A DNA stretch of 64,000 bases from Formicarius rufipectus (taxonomy: Eukaryota; Chordata; Aves; Passeriformes; Formicariidae). The stretch spans positions 562,095-626,094 of the forward strand of contig VXAU01002292.1 of NCBI GenBank assembly GCA_013399695.1. Direction: 5' to 3'. Each line of letters begins with the position of its first letter. Position 1 is the stretch's first letter. A program made the position numbers and the translations under genes. Shown in pieces: positions 1-11,300 of the stretch. A model generated the notes under the pieces. That model made no database searches, was not told the origin of the DNA, and worked only from the letters and a program-made list of their open reading frames with translations.

Positions 1-904
1 TTTTTTTGGTTTTTTTTTTTTTTTTTTCTTTATTTGTCAGAATGGGATACTCCATGACTCTCTTACCAATTCAGTGCCAGTATAACATGCTCTAGTGTAC
101 TTTTGGACTCTTGGCTACAACTGTACAAGTGCACACAAGTAAATTCTACCCTGTTATCCTCCACCCACTGATTGAGGATCAAATTGCACATTTCTCTTAA
201 CCATGACAGGAGAAAGCAAACAGTGAAACAGAATCATGGGGGATCTTTCTCACTTTACCCTTGTTTTCATTGGTTTGTCCATACCATTCTAATTATCATG
301 AAAGGGCTATGCATATGGAGAGATTGTCTCACTGCCTTCCTGGATCACTGAAAACCATCAGGGTTGAAATTTCATCCAAGTCTTTCGTGACGCCCAGCAA
401 ATATTCCCCTCAGATTATTTTACACCTTGAGGGAATTTTGGTCTTTAGTTCAACACTCTTGCTCTGTTCCCAAATGGGGTGCTATTTAGGGGAATTTAAA
501 GAGAAAGCTGAGAAGAATAAACATTTACTGAGTTCTCTTGGCATTCAGTCTCTGAAAAACCACAGTATAAACTATTCATGCTGCTTCTTACATCTGTCAA
601 ATCAAAAATTAAAAGCCATAAAAGTGTAACACTGAAAATATGGCATTAGAAAGGATAAAGGTGGCCTTTGTAAAAATAACAAGGAAAGTATATTAGCCAA
701 TAAAATATTCTAACTCTTCATTTAAAAGTGCATCATGGGTAGGACAGAGATGACTCTGAAGTGTTGCTACTCCAGTATTACCCCTTTCCCCCATCAAAAC
801 TTGATTAGGTCCAAAACCATACAATGCAAATCACGATTCTTAGTGTAGCAGCAAAACCACAGCAGTTTTTCAAAGGAAAAAAAAATTAAAAAAAAAAAAA
901 AAAA
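1..904 (-). other. possible SOBP 3' UTR end with polyadenylation-like hexamer (speculative)
   Basis: On the minus strand this block begins beside a T-run (complement of the A-run at 877-904). It continues as about 850 nt of AT-rich non-coding sequence and ends in CTGACAAATAAAG (AATAAA complement at 29-34) followed at once by an A-run reaching the window edge. It has the look of a vertebrate 3' UTR and lies on the correct strand, downstream of the SOBP stop. However, AATAAA next to an A-tract occurs by chance in AT-rich DNA, and a genomic A-run could be a retroposed tail. The 122-aa open frame on the plus strand at 261-629 has no recognisable content. Confidence 0.25.
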
Positions 905-1588
905 TCCATATCATTGTCCAGTCTCAAATATCTGAACTTTGAAGTCAGTGAGGGAAAAGTACCTATGTTGGTCCGTGTGGTTTTTGAAACCCGGGTGAAA
1001 AATCCCTCCCAGCAAGAAACCAAGAGGAAAAAGTGTTCCAAGAGGAGAAGAGGGGTGGTCGCAGGAATGCTGAGCACACGGTGTGGGTCCATGATGTGCT
1101 GTCTTCTGGGTCAAAGGCACCCGTGGGACGGAGGCTTCCTCGGAGGGGCTTCATGACAGGAAGCTGCTTTCTTTGCTGGACTTTAAGCCAGAGGGGGTGG
1201 TGAGCGGACCAGCTGGTGTCATTCGGTGGAGTGACGTGGTTTGCTCTGCTCCCTTTCTCCATGCAAGGTACCCTGTCAGCAAGCACTCCTGCAAAGCAGA
1301 CAAGCATAGAGGGTCAGGGTGAGCAGCAGGAGGCTCATTGCAGGCAGGCTGGGCACTGCTTGGGCTCAGAGCCCACAAAGCCTCACACTGGACTAGCAAC
1401 CAGGCTGAGGTAGAAGCCCACTGTTCCAGCCTCAGCTGCCCCTCATGCCACAGGGATCATTGGGGCACACAGCCTCTAAGGTTTCTGGAGAGGAAGATGG
1501 AGAATTCACACAATAAAAAGTTGGAAACCAATATAATCATAGTTCATTCTCTGGGTTTCATAGACTGCTTTTCATCTTACAAGAATAA

Positions 1589-1765
1589 TGGTAATTTACA
1601 GTTATACAGCACCCTTCATCCCATGATATCAGTGTGCTTTACAGAGCTATGATGTAGTGTTCTCTTCACAGCACAGACAGGAAAGTGGAATCAGAGAAAG
1701 GGAAGCCACTGAATGAGGATCCCCCAGCACCTGGGATGGTGATAGGACAGGGAATACCCCAAGTG
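1589..1765 (+). repeat. MIR-type SINE relic (amniote MIR-like)
   Basis: The segment has the order typical of amniote MIR-like elements: TAATTTACAGTTATACAGCA, then CCTTCATCCCATGAT, a TGTGCTTTACAGAGCT block, then a diverged GGAAAGTGGAATCAGAGAAA stretch corresponding to the 'gaaactgaggcacagagaggg' core. Boundaries are approximate, and divergence is high, as expected for a very old insertion. The match is from memory of the family consensus and not from a search. Confidence 0.6.
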
Positions 1766-2437
1766 CCACGGCTCCCCAGAGACACACCGCTGCACAGGAG
1801 ATGGTGTGTGGCTCCACAGAGCTGATTGGTCTCATGAGGAAACTGGGACAGTACCTGGAGACACCTCCGCTGTCATGTAAATACTCATCTCCCACTAACA
1901 GAGCTAAATCTGTAGGTTCTATCGATACTCTGCATGCCAGCTGACAACACCCCTCTTGGCTTTTCCCTAAATCCATAGTCATATGAAGGAGACGTGTATG
2001 CTCAGCACAACAAAACAAGTTGCAGTGAGGTCAGGTTGCAGTGAAGTCCCCACAATGTCCTGTCTTCCCTAGGAATGGTCAGCAACCAGTCTTGGACCAC
2101 CACCACAACAGCTACATCACCAGAGAGACACAACCAGCAGAGTGGTGACTAACACTGCCTAGCATGACAAACAGAATTAAAATAAAGGCATTTTAGGGTG
2201 CCAAGCAGAACTATGCATTTACTCTCAATGACTGCCAGGATCTGGTATTTTCAGTGTTGAACACATATACTACCACGGACCACATACAAGATGACTACAA
2301 AACCCTCCAGATCCTGCTAGAGCAGATTACAGAATTAGGGAAGAATTTAACCTTTCAGTTGTTCGCTTTTTGTATCCTGGTCCTCATTTCCAGGTCCATT
2401 TCTCTCCTGCCATTAAACCAGATTGTCTAACTGCTCT

Positions 2438-2473
2438 TGTTTTGTTTTGTTTTCTTTCTTTTTTTTTTTTTTT
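2438..2473. repeat. T-rich low-complexity tract
   Basis: TTTTG units run into TTTCTTTC and then about fifteen T residues. It may be the reverse complement of an old retroposon A-tail, but no element body is recognised beside it. Confidence 0.8.
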
Positions 2474-5264
2474 AAGGGCAAAAAATGGATTAATTCCATT
2501 GGAGTGATTCAGACAAACCCCTTTTGAAGCCCACCAGTGCTCTGGCTGAGTAAACAATAATGGAGAAAATACAGCTTTAATGATCTGAGGCCTTCAGAAA
2601 GCTGCAAGATATCTCCTCTAAAATAAGGTGAGCTTTGCCAGCGGTGAAGGCCAGGGTCATGAAAGTCTTTAGAATCAAATTCTTGAAAACCCAAACCACC
2701 TCATCAATTTAATGCAACTAACAACATCCTGGTGGTTATAAGCTCTTGATGCCTTAGTTTATATAGGGACTACTGGGAGATATACCATTGCCTTGTGTGT
2801 TTCTGCTTCCCTTGTCAGTTGATCATGTAGGGTACCTAGAAGGGACTGTCCGCTCTGGACTCTGTCTCCTTGGATAGGATCTGCTGTCCCCTACAGATTT
2901 GGACTGAAACTCTGGAGTACTTATCTGCCTTAATCTTGGTGCTGGGGCACATTTTGCTTCTCAGGCTGCTCCACAATATCCCCTTCACACTGGCTCCTCT
3001 GCAATCCCTCTCAACACTGTGCTTGAATCTGATTGTCAAACCTCCACCCTTCTCAAAGCAGAGATTGGAAGGCATATTGAATATGTTGACCAGCATAAAC
3101 TGCCAGGGTATGCAGACCATTATATCAAGGTTAAGAAGTTACATTTGCACTTTCAGGCACATTGAGCAAGATGGGCCTCTTTGAGTGTACAGAGAGCTGT
3201 GGACAAGAACTAGACTGAGAACTGGGATGTATCCACCTACTAAGTACTCCCTATAAAGTACATAACTGCTTTCTGTCACTTCTTTGGCTTGACAAGGGAA
3301 ACAGATAAAATAAAAACTTGTAAAGTTGGTATAAAGCCTCACTCTACACTTCAGGTATTTTACCTGCTCCCTCTTTTCACACATTGACAGAAACGAATTT
3401 CCCTCCCTCACTAACCAGTCTCAAATGGCGTGGCATAGCACAGACTGGTAAGTGATTTGGGAAGAAGGGCATAAAGAACCTCAGTGACTCTTGATGCTTT
3501 CTGCCTGGAGCAATCATCTAGCTGTGTAAGTTCTGTCTATTTTCCCCTACTGCAGATAGACTCAGTGTAACCAAGTGTGCAGACTGGTGAGAAGGACCTT
3601 CCCCGTTAACTGGCTCATATGGTGGTAATTACATTTGATGAATGGATCTTTGTAGTGATCAAATGACAGAATAAAAATCCATATCAGGCATACTGTGCAA
3701 AGTTCCATAAAGAAATGAGAACGCACTAGTCATCACTGCTTCAGAGTTTGACATTATGCACCTCATGCCAACACTACTGGGGATGACCAGCACAATAAAG
3801 TCAGCTATTTTTATCTCCTCTAAGAAAACAAATTATTTTTTAGGAGAGCAACATATGCTCTTCACCCCAGATGGACCTGCCTTCAACACACATCAAATAT
3901 AGCTGATCAGACAGAAAAATTGCATCAGGCACAAAAGAAGAATTTTGATAAGGATGAAGCCAGGGAGTTGAGCTTATGTAAGCTGTGCTGAGGTGAATAC
4001 ACTGTATTTTGCTTGCTTTCCAAATCCAAGAAGGGCTGGGCTGATCCTGGGTTGAAAGATCATACAGAAGTCAGAGGAAGGCTGTAGTTCCAATGCAAGA
4101 GACAGAAAAGATGACAGAAAGAGAGCAAGCAGGAAGGCTCATTTCTGGCCTACTCTTAATAGGGGAAAAAGGAGAATAATCAACTGGATGATGACCCAGT
4201 TCAAGCAGGTGACTTGAAGTTTCATCTGTGAGGGCTCAGATAGTGATTTAGTGCTTCCTCGATACAGGTGAGATCTGCACTGGTGCCCTCTGTGGCTGAG
4301 CAACTGGCAGCTGCAACACAGACTGCACCCACATAGAGCTTCCTTTTTGCTTGATGCTCTGACACATGAGGATTTAAACTGTTGCTCAGATCAACACAGA
4401 ATTAGAGCATGGCAGGTCAGCTTGGCAGTTAAGGCAAAGCCTCCTCACAAGCATCCCTGCACCCTTTCTGCAGCTAGACGGCTCTTTCCGGGAGCTGCTG
4501 CAGACACACAGCCCCTTGTCCTGTGCAACCCCTGGAACTGCTGTGGTGAAAAGCTTGGCACTGTCATGGAAAGCTTGGCCTTGCTTGGTAGAACCAAGTG
4601 CTAGAAGTGCTCCTTGCTTCACTCCCCCTCCATGCTGAGGAGCTGGGTGGCTCAGCTGCAGGGGCATGTCCTTCTCCTGCTCCCTCACACTCTAGCATTG
4701 ATCTCTGTGTGTCTGCTCCTAACAGTGGCCCATGAGCCAAGCATGGCAGCATGCTCCTGCTGGCAGTGATGGTTGCCAGAAATAGCTGCTTTTACACAGT
4801 GTCTTCCCCAGTCATGTCCAACCTCCTCAGGGGGCCCATGTCATTGACATGGCTTTGAACACATGCAGGCACCCAGACACACACACACAGAGTTTTTTCC
4901 ATGGTTGCTTCCCTCTCATTCTATTCTCCATTGAACATTTCTGTCTCCAGATTCACATCTTATTGTTCAGGGAAAATTAGAGACTGGGTGGGAAAGGCTG
5001 AGGCAACCGTTGATGTGGACTGGCATGGCAGAGTTTCCATAACGTAGCACAGCACTTAATTCACCAGGACAATGAATGCTGATGTGTTAAAAGAGGCCCA
5101 GTTCATCTGGGACATGTATGGCTCTAGAGTAAAGGCACTGCAATTATTTCCTCAGGGAAACTGCTCTGAAGATAAACCACAACAGTGCAGCTAAAGTCAG
5201 CATGGGAGCAAGCTCAGCCCTGAAAACACTCTGGAATCATCTGTTATTTTTAATAGTTCTGTTT

Positions 5265-5279
5265 TATATATATATATAT
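5265..5279. repeat. short (TA)n microsatellite
   Basis: Alternating TA over about fifteen bases, grading into TATGTATAAT. Simple repeat, with no function inferred. Confidence 0.85.
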
Positions 5280-7594
5280 GTATAATTCTTAAAGTAATCC
5301 TTAAAGCAGTTCAAGCGTGTTCATTAAAACCTTCCCCTTTGAGTACTCTATGATTTATCTTTCCATGAGCTAACTGAAGGGATGCCACATTGCAAAAGTA
5401 AGGGGAGACCTCTAGCACAAATGGGAAAACAAGCAGAGTCCTTAAGCACTAACTCTTGATTTGAAACGTGGCGATTTCCGTCTGCTCTGAACTTGTAAAC
5501 TAAGAATCCTCAGCTTTGGGTCAGCTATGAAATTCATGCTCTCCCATCTACTGAAACATGAGATGTAATCTGAGCAGACATTGTGACTTGAAGGAATGCA
5601 TTGGGGAAGAGCCTTGGGATTTGCCCATCTTTCATGCCTACGCAGAAGTGGTAAGGACACCCCCAGCTCTATGACGGAATTGTTGCAGGGCTGCATAGAG
5701 CCCATGTCTGCAATTGTATACAGCTGTCTTGTAGTCAGGGAAGAACCCTGAGGGAGAAGGATGAACTGGAAAGCAGTTGTATGTTGACTCCTGCTTCACT
5801 GCATCAATATCTAGAGAGGCTTTTGGGGAATTTTCACCAGTTTATATCTACATTCCACTCCTTCCTGGTACATTTAGTACTGTTCCTCACTAAATTTTTT
5901 CAATGTATGTTAAATTGAACCCTGAATCTAGCTGGTGAAGTAAGGAACAATGATGTATGTCACCATGACCTTGTTATGTATCAAGGAAATGGTGGAAATA
6001 CAGTTCCAGGCTCTCCTTCATGCTCCTGGCATGGCCAGGAATCACATCTTATAAAGATGGACCAAGGAATCATCATTGTGGAAGAAACCCTGAGAGTCAC
6101 CAAGGACATGTGGAGTCCATGCTTCTGGATTTACCAGGCAGCCAGTTCACTGAAGAGAAACAACACAGAAAAGAAGCCCTCTTTGCCTCTTTCAAAAATG
6201 GTGACCATCAGTCAAACCCCAGCTATCTAACAGTTTGCTCTTGACTGCTTTGTTCCAGCCCCAGGCTCCATGATAGGGATACAGTACAAGGCAAAGGGAA
6301 AAGGAGTCTCTTCCATTATACATTTCCATAAAGACAAAATAGGAGTACAGCCTTGGCCTCGGAAGGATGCAGCTCTTCTTCATAACCAGGGGAAACAGAA
6401 TTCCCCACTCAGCAGAGGCCAGCCATATACTCAAGGAGGATGGCCTGGTTTGCTGTAAATCCTCTCCTATACCAGAAAGCACCAACACAGCTTCACCATA
6501 GCACATGCTCTGCACAGACCCAGGAGACATAACACCTCCTTCCTGCTTCATATTTGGATTCTCCTGGGCAGAACAGCTGCCACCATGAACCCACGCCACA
6601 GCATTTTAAATTTCCGCTTCCTCATGTTCCCATCACTCCCAAGCTTTTCAGGAAGGCAGCTCAACACTGAATCACACTGCTTTCTCCTTTCTCCTTTTGT
6701 TATGGGTAGGGCAGAGGTAGGGGCTCAGGAATTTTAAAGGGAGGGGACCAGTGTCATCATTCTCCTTCCCACACCCAAGAGTGCTCTGGGGCAAGCACTG
6801 TGTTCAGTGCTCTGAAACACATCTGGTAAGAGACTATATCTCCCAACTTCGGACAAAGGCAGAGGAGACTAATCTTCGTAGGCTAAGATGAGCATTTGGG
6901 CTGTTATCCAGATTCCAGCATTGGTGTTGCTGTCTAGTTTCCCTGCTGTTATCATCTTTTCTTCCCCATCTGTACCACTTTCTACTTTTCAAAGTAGCAA
7001 TCTCCTGAAAGCTTCTCTAAATATTCTCTTCATATAATTTTTCACAATTTCAAAGAAGTTTCTCATGGTTTAACCTTTTATAGAATGCTTTCTTAGCAAG
7101 CTCATGAAACTCTCCCTCACTTTCAATATGAACTAAAGGCAAAATCAATGTCAACCAGATCCTCCTGTGCAGTCTCATGTCACCATCTGTCTCCAGGCTT
7201 TTACTGTCAGGAGGTCTCTGGTTTATGTTTTGGGCCATTTCAAAAATGTACATAGATCACGGAAAGAAGAAAATTCCATCATGGTTCTGGACTTCTAATC
7301 TCTACATTAGAAGTGTGTCCTATAGCAGACCACAGAGCCTGCCAGAGCCAGTCCCAACTTACACTGGGGTAACTGGGTGTATCTCCACAACAACAAGGCA
7401 GCCCACGGCCCTCTACTTAGTGCAGCACCAGTGCCTTTGGTAGCCCTGTAAATACTTTGTTTTGCCCCACTGATGTGGAAATGTGCAGAACACATGATTT
7501 TCTGCTGAAAAAAAACCAAACCAAATTTTCAACAAATTCTCCCATTATAAGCTCAGATAAAGCTGAAACTTTGCCAGGATCATTTAGCAAAAAA

Positions 7595-7791
7595 ACGTCC
7601 CAAAACAACAATAATCCCCCCAACACTCAACCCAAACCCAAAACCAAACAAAATAAACCCAAAAAAATCCCAAACAAGCAAAGAACCCCTCCACCAACAA
7701 ACAAAACAAAAAACAAAAACAAAACAAAACAAAGAAAAAACAAAAACTAAAAAACCCAACCAAACAAACAAAAAAATCCCAAAACATAAAA
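7595..7791. repeat. A/C-only low-complexity tract
   Basis: For almost 200 bases the plus strand is nearly all A and C, with only a handful of T and about three G. It is built from irregular CAAA, AAACCC, CAAAA and ACAAACA units. Such strand-asymmetric tracts are common in bird assemblies. It creates spurious Gly/Phe/Trp/Leu-rich frames on the minus strand and Asn/Lys/Thr/Pro-rich frames on the plus strand, which should not be called genes. Confidence 0.9.
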
Positions 7792-8232
7792 GTTGAAACA
7801 GAAGGCAAATCAAATCCCCACAGTTTCTACTCTCCTTTCCTGAAAACAAGCAACCACTGTGATGTGATAACCCTTCTTTAAGCCTCTGATTGTGTCTGAA
7901 TCAGAATAGAGACTTCAGCTTGAATTTCAGCAGCCTCCTGTGGGCCCAAACCACTAGGCTTTTGGCTATTCTAAGGTTCTTCTCAATTTTCTTATTTAAG
8001 ATGATCTCTCCAGTAAAACCAGTGAAATAGCCAGAAAAAGTCAGATTAACTGTTGGCAGCGGTATGTAGGATGGGGAGGGTGGGTGTCTTGCTGAGCCAC
8101 AGCCTATACCTGCCTGTGAGAGTCCTCCTTCTCACCTAGGTTACACTTGGGCCTGGCTTTTTAACCTAAAATGCTATTGTGGGCCATAAAGTTATAACAA
8201 TTACAACAACAACAATAGCAATATTTGGTTCT

Positions 8233-8233
<1 letters not shown>

Positions 8234-8263
<30 letters not shown>

Positions 8264-8323
8264 NATTTTTTTTTTGTTTGTGGGTTTGGTTTTTTGTTTG
8301 TTTGTTTGTTTGTTTGTTTTTTT
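8234..8323. repeat. poly-T with unresolved base, then (GTTT)n
   Basis: Thirty consecutive T residues (8234-8263) are followed by the only N in the window (8264), another T-rich stretch, and about six GTTT units ending in a pyrimidine run. The N inside a homopolymer marks a sequencing or assembly uncertainty, so the true tract length may differ. Confidence 0.9.
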
Positions 8324-8329
8324 CCCCCA

Positions 8330-11300
8330 GAATCAGCATTTGCAGATTTCAGTAATCAGTATTTCCCATTTTCCCATGAACAAACCCTTCGCCCATAACC
8401 ATCCAAGACTAAATGCCTGGCACCATCTCCATGGGGTTTCTTCCTGGTTTTCATAGCTCCCATCCTGGTTCTTTTCAAGTCTAATCAAGAGCAGATGCAG
8501 ACTCAACCAAAAGCAAGGAGGCTAGCTTAGGTGGCCAAAATGTCATGGAAATTATACTGTGGGGGAAGGAAGAGGAAACCCACCCTTAGAACACATAGGG
8601 AGCAAGTGGGTGAGACCTGGCATAGACCTCAGTGCAGTGTTGGGCACCTTAGGGAATCTCCCTTATCCCCAGCTCTCCTTGATACTGAAAGACCTGCATT
8701 GGACCCAACTGTTGCTTTAGATGTTCTCCATTTCCAACTCAAGAAAACAGGAACAATATATTTTACCACCAAGAAAACCATTTCAGCAATAATTGGTAAA
8801 CTGTTTCAAATAAAACTGAATTGGTATTTTAATTGATCTTTGAAATTTAGGGTCAGAATCCAAATATTCAATGTATCTTTTCTCATTGTATTCAAGCTTC
8901 TCTCTGTTGGAGAATTCATGTGGGAAAGGACTTTTTTTCTGCTCCTTTTGGATACGCAGCTTAGAAATGCTAGGACAAGTGGTCACGAAACCTTACAAAT
9001 ATTTGGAGCATAAGCAGGCAACACAAAGTTTTACATTTAACCACGTAGATGAAAATTGCTCTAACCATAGGTTTCAATATCAGTCGCCTGATGATGGGAT
9101 GCAGATCTTTCCAGAGAGATGAGAACTCCATAGTTATTTCACTCAACACTACCCAGCCTCTAGACCCCCTATTTTTCAATTATTTTTTTTTCAATTTTTT
9201 TCAAAATTTATTTTTAATCTTTCCTTCCCTAGAAGATGATTACATTACACATGAAAGTCCAAAACTGAGACTGGAAGATGAGGCACAGCAGAGTATGGAT
9301 CTCTGCTCGGCAAATGCAGTTCAGCCTCTTTTACTCTAGAAAATTTGTTACTGCAGGTTGGCTTGAATTTAAGGCAGCAATGTTTCAGAAACACTTGGAA
9401 AAGCAAGCCAGCTGCAGTGCGGATATCATTACAAATTGAGACACATGTTGTACAGGAATACCATTCTTTCCAAATACCAAAGTTGTGTCTGGGGAAGTAA
9501 AGCCATGCAAAGGAGTTGGAGGCAGGACCTCAATCTGTAACGTGCTGGGGGCCCTCAACTTTCATTAAAGGCACCGAGCACTGAGCGCACACAGTACGGA
9601 ACAGGATGAAGCCCAGATATTTAATCAGCTGTAATTTTTATGGTAGAAGCAAACATTAAATAGCTGAGAGTTCTGCAAAATGTTAGAGGTTACTTTGATT
9701 CATGGCTCTCACGAGATGATCACACATTTCCAAACACAACCTCTGATCCTGGGAGTGCAAGGCAGCCCATTATCAAAATAATGCAAATAAGGTATTAGTA
9801 GGTCTCAGCCATGAGGCCTTGGCTAATGGAGGCACCCAGGCACATGTGTAATTCACCGGGTTTACTCTATGTGACTTAAAAATCAGCAGGAGAAACAGCA
9901 GGTAATCTGGAAACAAAAATTGCTTCAGAAAAGCTTGCTTACTGTTGTCCAATTTCCTCCTAACTTCTTGCTCAAAGAACTTTGCTTCAATCTTCCATTG
10001 TTTTTTTTTTAAAAGAATTTAATTTTATCTTAAAATCTATAGCTCACTGCTTGAGTATGTCCAACTTTTTCACAACCACAGTGCTCAAAAGTGCTTTGCT
10101 CCTTTCTCCCCCACTTCCAGGTATTGCTCATAGTACTGAGGAACAGTTTATAAGATTGTCATAGTTGTTCAGAGCTCACTGTTCTGCACTGAGGTTGGCT
10201 GTGGTGTTTCAGGGTCATGCTTCACAAAGGCTGTGAGGTGCTTAGCTCCTTATCAGATTTCAATGGCAGTCAGACAGGTCCTGTTCAACATCTTGGCCTG
10301 TGCATGTAAAAGCAATTGTTTTCTAGAGGATGTTTTTACAAGAGTGCCTGTCTGTTTTACTATGGTTTTGTTGTCAGCAACTCTGTATTTAATTATGGGT
10401 TGTGCCTTTTTTTCCCCCCATAAACTTTCCCTGGGCCACTGACTTCAGTAACTTGATGGCACAAGAACAGGCTGATGGGGAACTGGAGTCTGCCCATATA
10501 CCTGTTTCACACTTAACACTTTTGAATACAGCCAAATCTCCTTTGAACCAACTTAAATAAGAGGAGCATTAGACCTTCAATGTACAAAAGTGCCTGATCA
10601 GTCTTTAGAGCTTGGCAAATAATTATGAGTAACTCATGTTTTCAAATGAATTTGAGTTGCACCAGCTTATGGAATGGCATGGATTAGATGCTTAGTTCAG
10701 TATAAAATAATTTTAATTTCATGAGACAATTAATAATGGCAAGTAAGCACCAAAATTATCTCTGAAATCAGGGGTCTCAGGTCCTGGGAGCTGTCAGGTA
10801 GGCTACAGTTTCCAGAAGTCACAGGTTCTGCAGATTTCTGTGGGTCTGTCAATCGAACTATGGCCTTTCTTGCTGTCAGAAGTTCTGGCCATGTTTTCTT
10901 TGCCAACACCCATAGATGCTCATTACCTTTACAAATCAGACCAGGCGTAGTTATTTTCTAAACTGGGGTCAAGAATCAGATTTCATATTTGAAACCTATA
11001 CCCTAGGAGGTTTTACGCAAAAGCAAGAAGAGCCCATCAGAAATCAGCACTGGCTCCTTTGATTCAAAGAGTGTGCGGTGATCTATGGCAGTGTACCACG
11101 AGCCTGCTATTTACTGCCACTGAGACGGAAGTTAGCACTCCCACACCCCGGCAGCAAGATGTGGGAGCTGAAAGCTACACTGGAAGTATGTAATTTTATA
11201 TTTCACCATTTTGAATTTTTTTTTCCCTGGGAAATCCTTTTTTTTGATTTAATATATCTGAGAAGGTACACAGGCAATTTTGAAACATAGGGTCACACTG

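Larger units (their letters stand above)
905..7590. other. non-coding flank downstream of the SOBP coding exon
   Basis: No coding exon recognised on either strand. Contents are one MIR-like relic (listed separately), a T-rich stretch at 2438-2473, a short (TA)n at about 5265-5279, and anonymous unique sequence. All open frames of 60-135 codons here lack domains, repeats or codon features and overlap each other on opposite strands, as expected for chance frames. SCML4, the usual vertebrate neighbour convergent with SOBP, was looked for by eye and not seen. Confidence 0.6.

Noticed and set aside
7580..7849. Phe/Leu/Trp/Gly-rich frames on the minus strand
   Set aside because: Translation of the A/C-only low-complexity tract, giving membrane-like but meaningless sequence.
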